Below, piece after piece: positions 10,751 through 21,595 of a stretch of 27,355 nucleotides of DNA. The stretch's first letter is position 1. Each line of letters starts with the position of its first letter. Source of the stretch: Ophiothrix spiculata. Taxonomy: Eukaryota; Echinodermata; Ophiuroidea; Amphilepidida; Ophiotrichidae. The notes beneath the pieces were generated by a model. The model had not been told where the DNA came from and did not search any database. It saw only the letters and a program-made list of their open reading frames with translations. The position numbers and the translations under genes were made by a program. The DNA lies in NCBI GenBank assembly GCA_000969725.1, contig JXSR01S009079.1; one strand, given 5' to 3'.

Positions 10751-11046
10751 ATTTTATGCATAAATTGTGCAAATTAGGTACTTAAATAGCATATTTTGCG
10801 CTCAAATTGCAGCTGGCACAAGCGCAGCTCTATCCTCACCTACCCACCAAATTTCATTAAGGTAGGGTGCACGGTTTGTAAAATATCCCATTTAAACCAT
10901 TTTATGCATAAATTATGCAAATTAGGTACTTAATTAGAATATTTTGCGCCGAAATTGTTGCTGGATCCTGTTCGGCTCCGGGTCTACCCAGTCACCAAAT
11001 ATCATTAACGTAGGGCATGCGGTTTCCGAGATTTGCTCCGGACAAG
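10751..11046. repeat. 148-bp diverged tandem repeat, two copies
   Basis: Two copies begin ATTTTATGCATAAATT at 10751 and 10899. They share GCAAATTAGGTACTTAA, ATATTTTGCGC, ACC-A-TCACCAAAT-TCATTAA and a CGGTTT terminus, with heavier divergence in the middle. The array directly follows the 111-bp satellite. The second copy contains a perfect octamer ATGCAAAT at 10915-10922. No coding is supported. Confidence 0.85.
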
Positions 11047-11350
11047 AAATGCGGACGGCGGACAGTTTTAAGGAATGGTATGTCTCCTCTGAAAAATTTT
11101 CAGGCGAGACAAAAACAAAAGCATGCTAAAACACTACAAAGTAATAAAACAGTCACAGAAAACAGAAATGCTTTTGATGTAGCTGAAATAATTTATATGC
11201 ATCTATTTAGCATTTATTTACAACATCAGAAAATTTGTAATACAAAATGTAGGCATTGTTAGCAAAATGACTAAAACAAATCGACTTATTACAATAGACA
11301 ATTATAGGATGAAAGAAATCTTGTACATAGCTTGTAATGGCCCTTTCAGG

Positions 11351-11473
11351 GTCCAGTGATTTCATCATTGCAACATCGCTCGATACGCAGTCTTTATACA
11401 CGACATGGGAAGTGCGCTTTAAAAATTTCAAAACAGTGTACCAAGTGATGCTGCAGTGATAAAATCACTGGAC
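11351..11473. mobile_element. Small foldback element, 22-bp termini
   Basis: GTCCAGTGATTTCATCATTG (11351 on) and its inverse ending AAATCACTGGAC at 11473 match at 20 of 22 positions, with a ~79-bp interior. Non-coding. Confidence 0.75.
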
Positions 11474-13545
11474 TCTGTGAACACACCATTAATAAGCTGG
11501 CAAGTTTTGTTTTACAGAAAAGGGAACACAGAATTTGAGCGAATAATGGGTAAAGTGCTAAAATTTACAAAAAAGTTTTTATTCTTTCATGAGAAAAATA
11601 TAACAGAAGAGGAAATACATGCTTCGTTTTGTCTCTCAGTAGTCTGCACCACAGTGTAATTGAGTTTTATATTTTGACCACATCAAGTTGGCTTACTTTG
11701 CTTTTACACAACACAAGTACATTTTGTATTATGTGAACAGAATATTCAATGTGAACTAAATACTCAGCTTTAAAAAATAATCATAAGAAAAACCCACTGA
11801 TTAAGTTCAGGATGTGTGAGAGGCCATTTGACAAAAATGAGGAAAAGCATCAAAAGTTGGGGTAAAAGGTCAAAAACGGACTGAAAATGAATGAAAAAGC
11901 TAAAATTTTAGCACATGAACATTTTAAAAAAACAAGGAAATCGGCTGAAACGAGGAACTCTCACATCAATCCCTGTTGAGCCCACACCACTAATAGGTGC
12001 CCACTGATAGCAGACGACGCAATTATGACGCCATTACATGACGCACCAGTTGACCTAAAGCATCTTAAAAACTGTTAAAATGCAACTTGAGTGCCTTATT
12101 TGTGGTCTAGATTTTTACTTTAGACATGTGTCTTTATAAATATTGATGGGAAACGCTTTGTTTTTCCCAAACATGTGTAGATATTTGGTAATTTGCCCAT
12201 GACTTTAGGATCGCAAAATGATTTAGAAGTACTGGCCGTCTGTAACATGGTAAATCTTTGCGATAATCTAGCAAAGAAATGAGCAGCTTAACCCATAATG
12301 GAATGCATCTAAATTGATAGAAAATTTCATTTTGTTTTAGAATATTAAAGGTTTTAATACATTGGTACTCCCTGAATGTGAAATTTTGAGCCAAACATCA
12401 TGGTATCTTTGCATATAAAAGAATAGGAATTCTAATTAGTGGTGTGCACCCTGCTAGTTGAATCAGACTGACAGTTTCCTAATGACATCTGTTATGAATA
12501 TGGCATTCACAAATTTAGAAGATCAGTGCGTTATAAAAACTACACATTACTATTATGATAAAAATGTGCACATTTATAGTCAGTCAGTAACAATAATTAC
12601 AAACTGTATATTGGGTAAGAGAGCATCACAAGTTTGATTCAAACATGCAATTAAAATATTAATTGCAATTTCAAGTTGAAAATCAATTTAAATTAATAAT
12701 CTATTTAAATCAAGTTTCAAATTCAATTTCTTTCATTTTGAAAGGAAGCTCAAATTTGATTAAATATGAACAGTGTAGTATCTTCCATAATATAATTACA
12801 TTCACTCTTTCCTGCGCATAAATACTATGATCCACAAATGATATCTAAATCAATATAATATACCTCATATAAAAATATCTGCATCATACACAACATCATT
12901 TTATATCATAGAACTTTAGGGTTAGTGCAAAAAAGTACATCTCCAGACCTGTATGCAATGTTCTTGGGTTACTATAATGCTTCATTAGCAATTCCTGTTA
13001 ATTCTGCAGTTACCATTGTATGATTACTTTGACCAACACCAAATAGCCGGGCCTCTTCACATCGTGTATTGATACAAATAAGCGTGCGCGTCACAATGTA
13101 TACAACTTGCAAATTTTCACAGCGCCAACTGCGGCCAAACATTGTCGTTGTAAGTTAACCGCAGCGTGACTGATGGTGACCTTCACCAAAACAACACCCA
13201 TTATTAGAAAGTTAAGGAGTCTGAATATATTACTGAATATATTACCGGGTTAGTGGTGTCTCGGGGGGTTAACAGAACGGAACAAATAAGTTGAACTAAA
13301 TCACATCATAGATTAGAGAAATATGTATAATCAGCCCGATTAACCTTGATTAATGTGTGGCAAAAATTATCACCAAGATTGTTTGGAACCAGTGACTCAA
13401 AGCATCCTTCACAACAAGTGATTTGCACAAAAGCCATGTCACTTCCGCAGCTCATTATTCACAGTGATAAATATTTTAAGTAGGCCTACAACTGCCAGTA
13501 TTTATCATAAAATCAATCATGTGGATACTGAAATTTTCATACACA
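11474..13545. other. No gene seen
   Basis: Long AT-rich non-coding stretch. A palindromic AT segment lies at about 12645-12730 (TGCAATTAAAATATTAATTG). A small duplication GAATATATTAC occurs at 13220-13245. No splice-bounded frame is convincing. Confidence 0.6.
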
Positions 13546-13654
13546 CATGTTGTGTGCGATCGACATACATGTGCCAGCATGAAACCTATTTCACATAGAT
13601 GACAATGTAAAACAGTTTCAAGTTGGCACATGATTCTAAATCGCACACAACACC
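13546..13654. mobile_element. Small foldback element
   Basis: The left arm GTTGTGTGCGAT (13549 on) plus ACATGTGCCA is matched by TGGCACATG plus ATCGCACACAAC ending at 13651. The interior is about 50 bp. Non-coding. Confidence 0.75.
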
Positions 13655-14594
13655 GTACTCTGGTTCATTTTGCGGGTGCACAAAAATGAGTGATAATTTC
13701 ATTGTCTAAATTTTTGGTATCCATATCAAAATATCTACCATACTCCAAGGCTGTTAGACAACTAGTTGACTAAAAATCTTTTGATCCACAAATAGGGGGA
13801 AAAACGGTTTGTTTTCATACATTTCATGAAACAATATGTTTAATCTTTCACAAACATAAAACGGTAGCATTAACGTGAAAAAATTTTAGTTTACTAACAA
13901 GCCCTATATGTCTCCTACAAACCTTTGTCTTTAGATTAATCTTTATTGTTAGTAATTAGACGCAGTACGTGCACCCGTAAAAGTGGTAATTTTTTTTTCC
14001 ATAGAAAAGTATACAGATAAGCTAACCTCTCGCCAGTTAGGGAGTCAAGTTGGTCACCGACAAAGCAACTGGAGATTGACCAATCAACGAAGCGAATTAG
14101 TTCAGCATGTGGCGCTGTGTTCAGTTGTATAGTGTTTATACATAATGAAAAAGATGTGGCGTAGCTGGACGCAGCACACGACGTACGTGTGACTTGTGGG
14201 TCAGTATCTACGGCGTGGGTGCAAGTGGGATTATGTGTACTTGCGGATGAAGAAAAACCTCATAATACTTGCTATTTAGTGTTGATCGAAGTTGCAACAG
14301 ATCCAATGACCTCTACTACCATGAGCCAGACATTGCATCAAATACATAACTATTTCTATACAGCTTCTCAGTATAGATATAGTACAAAAATAATTGTCAC
14401 TTTACTTTAGCTTCAAACATTTAAATGATCTTATTGATTTCAATGCTGTACACATTTATTGTCCACCTGGAACTTTTCTTTTTGAACCAGCCAATAAGCA
14501 AATGGCAATTCTGTGAATTAAGCTATTCTACTCATAAGAGCTTTATGAATATTCATGTCTAACACACAGATAGAATTTTTGCACATGAACATAA

Positions 14595-14758
14595 TGGCCC
14601 GTATTCCAGAAAGATGTTTAGCTAATCCATGGTTCAACTGAGCATCAACTGAATGATACGCACCATTGCAGCTTTCAAGCAGAACAGTTCAATGAGTCGT
14701 GCTATTGACGAGAAATGAAACCATGGTTTAGCTAAACACCTTTCTGGAATACGGGCCA
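14595..14758. mobile_element. MITE with ~40-bp inverted termini
   Basis: The left end TGGCCCGTATTCCAGAAAG plus TGTTTAGCTAA and CCATGGTT is mirrored at the right end: AACCATGGTTTAGCTAAACA, CTTTCTGGAATACGGGCCA. One small difference splits each arm. A relative with a similar terminus (TTTTGTGAATACGGACC) may lie near 26175-26195. No clear target duplication. Confidence 0.88.
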
Positions 14759-15126
14759 GTATCTTTATTTGTTAAAATAAATTTTACATCCCCTTCACAT
14801 GGTATACTCAAGAAGAGTCTATTGAATATAGATTTTCACTCCTATAGGTTAATAAATGTACATTTCCTTCTGTTGGTAAAATGAGACAAAATCCATGCAA
14901 GCACAGTGAGTTTTGATGTCTCCAAACATTACATGAGGCCTTATCAGTTTACATTTACTCTTTTAAGTTTTCTGGGAAAACTTCAAATTACAATTCCTAT
15001 ATGGGGCAGAAAAACAATTTGTGAACAATTTGAAAACAAAAAACATGTATTTAAGATGCAACCATGCATAAAATAAAAAGCATCACTTGACAAAATTATG
15101 TAGTGACCATAATGTGCTAAATGAAC

Positions 15127-15714
15127 TTAACACTATAGTGCATATTGTGTTTTAGAATTACATTAGTGCACAAGGGGGGGTCCATATGGACCCATGATTT
15201 TCATCGCTTTAAAAACAATGTTCTCCATATTAATATATCTTTGAAAATTTTGTCAATGATACACTAAATATAGTTCATATGAAACAAAAAATAAATAAAA
15301 TCCTTCACTCTGTTTCAAAATGGCAGCAAGATAACTAATCCGTGTCAAATTTTCATTAAAAAAATATTCACAGTAAAAATCAAAAATCTGTTTTCCAAAA
15401 GAATTTTTCAATGAAATTTGGCTCATAAAAGCAAACTGTAATTATGAATGCACTGCTGTAATAAAATTTTTCATTTTTATTTATTTCTTATTTGTTGTTA
15501 AGTTGTGTTTTAGGGACAAAACAAAATTTGAACAGTGCCATCATTTTACCAGTTTATACTAATTGTCTAAAAAACTATGTGATCAATTTGAATTTTTTTG
15601 CACCAAATTATGCATAACCCCATCTTGACAGCCACATAAAATAGATTTATTGGGTTATGTTGTGTTTTCATGAGGGTCCATATGGACCCCCTTAATTGTG
15701 CACTTCAGTGTTAA
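15127..15714. mobile_element. piggyBac-like non-autonomous element flanked by TTAA
   Basis: TTAA-CACTATAGTGCA at 15127-15142 is matched by TGCACTTCAGTG-TTAA at 15699-15714 (14 of 16 positions). TTAA is the invariant piggyBac target duplication. Inside each end lies the 16-bp palindrome GGGTCCATATGGACCC (15178-15193 and 15674-15689), adjacent to GTGCACAA/TTGTGCAC. The ~480-bp AT-rich core has no open frame of note. Superfamily is inferred from TTAA plus the CAC terminus. Confidence 0.65.
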
Positions 15715-17240
15715 CAAGAACCCAGCATGCAGATTGCATCTCACATTTTTAAATGCACTCCACCTGACATTCATTCCAATCAGTTTAGTTTCCACCTGAA
15801 CACAGCTATGTATGAATAGTTCGGGAACACATTTAGGTGATGGGAACAAGTAGGCCTATTTCTATGAAAAATTTGATTCAAGACAGAGTATTTAAAAAAT
15901 AATTTCCTCCAGGTAGCCTTCTCAATGTCTACTAACTGGCAATGTAAAATAATTTGCTGCCAAAAGGAGAAATGTTCACTACGCGTTTTCATACCTAAAT
16001 AATCTTAAACATATTTACAAAATTAAAAAATAATTATAGCTGTACTCTTTCTTGGAAAAAATCAAATGCTGCCTTCTTTTATATCATAGCATATGAATTT
16101 AGTGGCAATGTGCGAAAGGTTATTTTAATGGAATAAAGCCTATTCTGTGAACCAAAACATTAAGTTTTAAAAAGTGTTGATCACCATAGAATCTGCATAT
16201 CCCCATTACCTATTGATCATGGTGCAAAAAGAGATTTAAAAACAAATCACCAACATAAATGAGGTCAAGATGCCATATAAAATTAAATTTTGGGCTTTTA
16301 TATTGTTGTTTACATTACATTAAAATGATTACAGGTAATGAGGAATGTTAATTGGAACCATTTGAGTCCATCAGCTGAGTGAGGCTGGTGTAAACCCGAG
16401 TCGCCTTGTGATTGTACGGAAATCATAAGTGCAAGAGCTGCTGTCTTTCATAAATTATGCTTTAAGGCCTGATTCACAGCTCATGACAGAAACTTTTGTG
16501 ACACACAGAAATTTCTTGCATCATGATGCAAAAAATATTGAGTCACGATTCAAAGATTAATGTATAATAATAGAATAACACAGACAAATTGCATTGCTCC
16601 CTTCTCATTATAAAAAACTGCTTGCAAGAAATTGGCAATGCATTTCTACAGATATTTTTTCATCATGACTCTAATACTTTTCATCATCTTCTTTTTAGGT
16701 ATTTAAAGAATTTGTATCAAAGCCTTCTGAATGTCAGAAAATTTTCCGTAATTAATTGGAAACAAGGCCTTATTCACTCTACAGTACCCGGCTTGAGTCA
16801 GTGGCTCTTTGAAATGGTTATCCAGGTACCACTGACATATATATAGAAGAAATGTATACTTTCTACAATTTAACCCTGCAGTTTGAATCAGACTTGCTTA
16901 TCAGCACCTCATATCTGACAAAAATCACTACAAATATACAAATGTACAAACATGTATAACGTTATCAAGAAACAAAATAATCAATGAATACACAAACATT
17001 TTTACAAAAATTGGACGATTTTGAACATACTTCTGAAAAATGAAGGGCCACAATTTTTCATGCTTTCTTTTATACTGTGGCTGAGTCAAAGATTTCAAAA
17101 AAGAAAACCTGTACTTGCCACTATTTTGCTGTTGCTCATGGAGCAGATTTATTGTACCTCTGGCTTTTGCCTTGTTGTTTCCAGCATAGTCCTATCTTTT
17201 TTTATATGTAAAAAATTCAGAAAAAGTATTTATTTCAAAT
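15715..17240. other. No gene seen
   Basis: AT-rich with only chance-length open frames on both strands; the hairpin at 16797-16838 is the only structure noted. Confidence 0.6.
16797..16838. repeat. Short hairpin related to the 5666-5727 hairpin
   Basis: The segment runs GTCAGTGG...CTTTGAAATGGTT..CCAGGT and closes with CCACTGAC. It resembles one arm plus loop of the perfect hairpin at 5666-5727 (GTCAGTGG, TTGAAATGGTT, CAGGT). This suggests a dispersed small palindromic family. Confidence 0.55.
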
Positions 17241-17616
17241 TCCTTTATGAAGTAAAATATAATAGAAATAATAACAATAAGATAAACTCAGAATTTTAAA
17301 CTCTATCCAGAGTTCAGATGAGGAATTCATCCTAAGTTCCATGACTTAGGTTGATTTTAACTTTTATGAAATAGGGCCTCATAAAAGTTAAAATCAACCC
17401 AAGTCTTAATTCTAGGATTCATCCAAACTTTTGTTATATGAAAAGAAGTTTTAAAAAGGCGTTATTTTATACTCCTTTATGAAGTAGAAGATAATAGTAA
17501 TAATAACATTAAAATTAACTCGAAATTTAAAATTCCATCCAGATTTCAAATTTAACAATTCATCTTAAGTTTCATGACTTAATTAGGTTGATTTTAACTA
17601 TTATGAAATAGGGCCC
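17241..17616. repeat. Duplicated segment with an internal hairpin
   Basis: Copies at 17241-17378 and 17473-17616 share TCCTTTATGAAGTA, AATAATAACA, TTCATGACTT, AGGTTGATTTTAACT and TTATGAAATAGGGCC. After the first copy, an inverted section (17379-17405) pairs with 17343-17369 at 26 of 27 positions. This is a foldback element whose outer part is duplicated. Non-coding. Confidence 0.85.
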
Positions 17617-18102
17617 AGGCCTGCATTTCGAGTTTAATCTATTGCAACTTGCACCTGCACCAAGCTACAAACGTTGGTATCAGTCATTTAGTAGTCCTGA
17701 AATATTGCAAAAACTCACCCTCCATGTGCAACAATCAAGATGACGACCATTTCTATAAGTTTATCAATTAATGAGAACAGATTCCATCTTGTTTTCTTGG
17801 TATTATAACACATGAATCAAAAAAATTGTGCAATCATAAAATCTGCCATTATCCGAATCTGTTCACTCAACCACATTTATAATGTTCACACTTTCTTCTA
17901 TCTATGCTGAAAATATCAACTGAATTTGATGAAAAAGTTACGCATATATGATAAATTTTCAAAGGTGACTTATTTTTATTCCATTTCAATGGGTAAACAG
18001 TTAAGCCATATTCTGAGATTGGACCTAAATTTGTTTTGGGTAATAATTTTACATTAGTTACGCGCACATTATTTTTTCAATACATAATTATCACCTTATA
18101 CA

Positions 18103-18190
18103 ATGCCAAAATTGGGACGTACAGAAAACAGATAGGTTCATTTTAAATATTTTAAAAAATATCTGTTTGGACCGTCCTATTTTATGGCAT
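18103..18190. mobile_element. Small hairpin element
   Basis: ATGCCAAAATTGGGACG and ACAGAT are mirrored by ATCTGT and CGTCCTATTTTATGGCAT, giving arms of about 30 bp with mismatches around an AT-rich loop. Non-coding. Confidence 0.7.
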
Positions 18191-18661
18191 CATAATTTTA
18201 CTTCCTCAACCCCTTTCTTGTAGCTAACCAAATAACCATTGGAAGTAAAATCAAGTTCAGAGAAGCTTTACTACTGGGTTTGGTATGCAAAATATAAAGA
18301 TAAGTTTAAAAGAAACATCTCCAGCATGATATTTAGATTTGCTGTTTTATTGGAATGGGAAGAAAGTAATTAGGTTTACTAAAATTACCACATCTACTCT
18401 ATTTCTTGACCAAATTTGTTCATCTTTTCAGCAAAGGTAGCAAATAGTTCACATATAACTAATATGTGGACAATCTTATGGTTGAGTGAGCAGATCAAGG
18501 GCAAGCAAAATCTACTTTATTACATGCACAATATTTTTTATTCATCTGGTATTAGGGAAAAGACCACATGCAAAATCAATATTGCTTATATAGTTCTAAT
18601 AACTCTTTGTCAAACTTATAAGAGGGGCAAATTTTATCAATGTTCACCACAGAATATCTTG

Positions 18662-18910
18662 AAGATTGGATTTTCATTTAACAGAACCAGTGGTTGGAGT
18701 CCTATTAAACTAACGCTAACCTTCTGACAGTTTCTTCTGTCATGGTCAACAGACTTCATCAGAGTGATCCTTCTTCCTCGTCTTGCTTTCTTTCTTACTT
18801 CTAGTGTGAGGTAGGTCTTTTGACGACGTCATCAAGAGGAGAAGATCATAAACTGTCAGAAGGTTAGAGTTAGTTTAACCACTGGTTCTGTTAAATGAAA
18901 ATCAAATCTT
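18662..18910. mobile_element. Foldback element with ~65-bp inverted arms
   Basis: The left arm (about 18662-18735) and right arm (about 18846-18910) are inverted copies sharing AAGATT(T)G, TTTTCATTTAACAGAACCAG and CTTCTGACAGTTT. The left arm carries a small insertion. The core reads CTTCATCAG followed by a CT-rich stretch. On the minus strand it contains CTGATGA followed by a short stem and GAAAC, the layout seen in hammerhead-like motifs of Penelope elements, though with imperfect spacing. It has no coding capacity. Confidence 0.8.
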
Positions 18911-19005
18911 CAATTTACATCTTGCCACACAAAATTATTTACTCCAAGCTGCAATACATGAATAACCTGCTAAATGCAATTGTTATGGTCTCAAGCTCCA
19001 TGTAA

Positions 19006-19381
19006 GGTATCAGCAGAAAAGATCTATTACTGCTCAGAAATCTTTCCGAAAAGGTATCAGCTGGAGAGATCTATTACTGCTGAGAAATCTTTCCGAAAAG
19101 GTATCAGCTGGAGAGACCTATTACTGCTCAGAAATCTTTCTGAAAAGGTATCAGCTGGAGAGATCTATTACTGCTGAGAAATCTTTCTGAATAGGTATCA
19201 GCTGGAGAGATCTATTACTGCTGAGAAATCTTTCTGAAAAGGTATCAGCTGGAGAGATCTATTACTGCTGAGAAATCTTTCTGAAAAGGTATCAGCTGGA
19301 GAGATCTATTACTGCCAGAAATCTTTCCGAAAAGGTATCAGCTGGAGAGATCTATTACTGCTCAGAAATCTTTCTGAAAAA
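19006..19381. repeat. 47-bp minisatellite, eight units
   Basis: Eight head-to-tail units each start with GGTATCAGC at 19006, 19053, 19100, 19147, 19194, 19241, 19288 and 19334. Seven periods are 47 bp; the seventh unit is 46 bp because of a one-base deletion (CTGCCAGAA for CTGCTCAGAA). Units contain the palindromes CAGCTG and AGATCT and differ by a few substitutions. Because 47 is not a multiple of three, an encoded peptide repeat is not expected. The array starts 144 bp downstream of the DCAF12 stop, so it probably lies in the 3'UTR. Confidence 0.97.
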
Positions 19382-19524
19382 AGTGCCTGATCCTGAGACA
19401 TACATATAAATTCATATGAAGTACATTCAAACAAAACCCAGCATCATTTGAGGTTATGGTGCCATTACAGGTCCTGATTCTGGATGTGCTATTTTCAAGT
19501 TTAGGCAGTATAGCAAAATAGTTC

Positions 19525-19683
19525 TTACTGCCAGATAGCAGCATAGTTCCCTGATAATCCTGCTGGTAGAGGGCCTCCTGCAGCAAACAACCTAGTTCCT
19601 GATTTATCATATTCATGAGTGTACACTGCGTTAGGATGCTTTTCATCGTCTGCAAAATACTCGTAGAACATTTCATCTTTATT
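19525..19683 (-). CDS. DCAF12: DCAF12, terminal coding exon
   Basis: This is the last coding exon: 52 codons plus TAA (19525-19527), phase 0, after the acceptor CTAATTTCAG. It reads [20 protein letters not shown], then [20 protein letters not shown], then [16 protein letters not shown]. Human DCAF12 ends [46 protein letters not shown], so the final WD40 blade and exact C-terminus are conserved. DCAF12 works in the CRL4 ubiquitin ligase; the vertebrate protein recognises substrates with C-terminal Glu-Glu degrons (established knowledge; orthologue function here is inference). The five exons sum to 813 nt, exactly 271 codons. It is separated from the preceding exon by 4,401 nt. Confidence 0.95.
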   Translation of the reverse strand, partial: NKDEMFYEYFADDEKHPNAVYTHEYDKSGTRLFAAGGPLPAGLSGNYAAIWQ

Positions 19684-20071
19684 CTGAAATTAGATAAGAT
19701 GTACATTAATGTTGGTATATTCTACTGGAAAAACATGAGACTTCTAATTTTTTAAGCCGACTGAAAAAAATACCACTCTTTAAAGGTAAAAAAGTACTCA
19801 GCTAAAATGATTCTTTTGTAAGTGCAGGGCTCTAAATGAAACAAATTCATAAATGGTAATATATCAAAAAAGTTGTGAAAAACTGTCTGGTGAAAGTGCT
19901 CAATACATGTAGAAGAGCATAAAATTTGTAATGAAAAAGTTATTTCTTCATTTGCACAGTTACTGGCAGTTTCAAAGCAGCAGAAAAAGAGAGAATCAAA
20001 AACACCTATGCAAAATGTTCATTCAAGATAAAAATCACTGCTGACTCTTGAATGTTGTCAACTACCGCTAT

Positions 20072-20750
20072 ATCACAATGGACCTCTACCAAGGAACATT
20101 CAAACTCTATTGCAAACCGGGCAACTCACCAGTACATCAGAAATGAATCTAACCACCCCCTTCCATCATTATTCAAATTCCCCTCATTATATCAAAACAC
20201 ATCTCAAACCTGCCTGACTCCTAGAGCACTTTCAAAGATGCAATTCCACCCTACCAAGAAGCTCATTAAGGTCAGGCTTCAAGCATAAGTGCAAATATAA
20301 CGACGACGGCATCCTGGAACGAAAGAGTTTTTCCGCATACTAAATCACAATTTCCTGCCAACATCAACTCTTCCCAAAATATTTAATAAGAACACGGTAA
20401 AACTGAGCACGCCAAATACTTCCAGTATCATAAGCCGCAATAACATTAAAAGTCTTCGCACGGACACCAAGGACACACACTCCAGGACATGCAATTGTCC
20501 AAAGAAGGCAAAACCAAACTGCCCATTACAGGGGCAATGTCTTGCCAAGAATATAATCTATCGTGCCACAGTCAGCATAAGCGATGATGGACCATCTAAA
20601 CAGTACAGAGGCCATTCTTCCACCACTTTCAATCAGCGCCTTGGAAACAACACACAGACATACAAAGATAAAACAAAAGAAAAATCTACTGAACTGTCAA
20701 AATACATATGGTCTTTAAAAAGAAAGCAATGCCAATTACAGCATTAGATG
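20072..20750 (+). pseudogene. Penelope-like GIY-YIG region, tandem copy 1
   Basis: This is the first ~679-bp copy, starting ATCACAATGGACC. It encodes a cysteine motif (CNCPKKAKPNCPLQGQC, about 20489-20539) directly followed by NIIYRATVSIS and QYRGHSSTTF, then TELSKYIWSLK. Penelope-like elements carry a GIY-YIG nuclease preceded by such a cysteine linker. Here the first half (IIYRA) is intact but the YIG half reads YRG. The upstream part is broken by stops and shifts. The copy ends abruptly at CAGCATTAGATG, where copy 2 begins, and lacks the C-terminal tail. Confidence 0.88.
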
Positions 20751-21595
20751 ATCACAATGGACCTCTACCAAGGAACATTCAAACCCTAAAGCAAACCGGG
20801 CAACTCACCAGTACATCAGAAATGAATCTAACCACCCCCTTCCATCATTATGCAAATTCCCCTCATTATATCAAAACACATCTCAAACCTGTCTGACTCC
20901 TAAAGCACTTTCAAAGATGCAATTCCACCCTACCAAGAAGCTCATTAAGGTCAGGCTTCAAGCATAAGTGCAAATATGACGACGACGGCATCCTGGAACG
21001 AAAGAGTTTTTCCGCATACTAAATCAATATTTCCTGCCAACATCAACTCTTCACAAAATATTTAATAAGAACACGGTAAAACTGAGCTATTTCTGCATGC
21101 CAAATACTTCCAGTATCATAAGCCATAACATGAAAATTCTTCGCACGGACACCAAGGACACACCCTCCAAGACATGCAACTGTCCAATGAAGGCAAAACC
21201 AAACTGCCCATTACAGGGGCAATGTCTTGCCAAGAATATAATAAATTGTGCCACAGTCAGCATAAACGATGATGGACCATCTAAACAATACATAGGCCTT
21301 TCTTCCACCACTTTCAAGCAGCGCCTCGGAAACCACACTCAGACATTCAAAGATAAAACAAAAGAAAAATCTACTGAACTGTCAAAATACATATGGTCTT
21401 TAAAAAGAAAGCAATGCCAATTACAGCATTAGATGGTCCATCATCCAATACGCTGAACCTTACAATGCAAGCACAAAAAAAATGTGGCTCTGTGAAATTC
21501 ATCACATAATTAACTCAAAAAAAGAACACACACTTAACAAAATATCAGAAATCGATTCCACCTGTAGGCACAGAAACAAGTGCAAACTCAGCTAA
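20751..21595 (+). pseudogene. Penelope-like GIY-YIG region, tandem copy 2 plus C-terminus
   Basis: The second copy (20751-21435) continues into the unique tail (21436-21595). It has the same cysteine linker (CNCPMKAKPNCPLQGQC), then NIINCATVSIN and QYIGLSSTTFKQRLGNH. Here the YIG half is intact while the tyrosine of the first half is replaced (IIN for IIY), so the two copies decayed in different halves. After KYIWSLK a one-base shift in an A run (about 21400-21404) moves the frame: the KESNANYSIRWSII continuation is in a different frame from the endonuclease. Stop at 21593-21595. Confidence 0.88.

Larger units (their letters stand above)
18516..19524 (-). other. Probable DCAF12 3'UTR
   Basis: This lies immediately downstream of the DCAF12 stop on the minus strand. 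Scanning leftward I find no AATAAA or ATTAAA on that strand until 18542-18537, followed by another AATAAA at 18521-18516, so a UTR of roughly 1 kb is plausible. It would contain the 47-bp minisatellite and the 18662-18910 palindrome. The polyadenylation site is inferred from hexamers only. Confidence 0.45.

Noticed and set aside
14189-14410. 73-codon plus-strand frame near a GC-richer patch
   Set aside because: No recognisable domain, and the splice context is weak.
19006-19381. Regular repeats resembling a CRISPR array
   Set aside because: Units are contiguous with no unique spacers, and the DNA is from an animal genome.
19362-19706. 114-codon minus-strand open frame over the DCAF12 terminal exon
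   Set aside because: It is in a different frame; the family-matching frame is 19525-19683.
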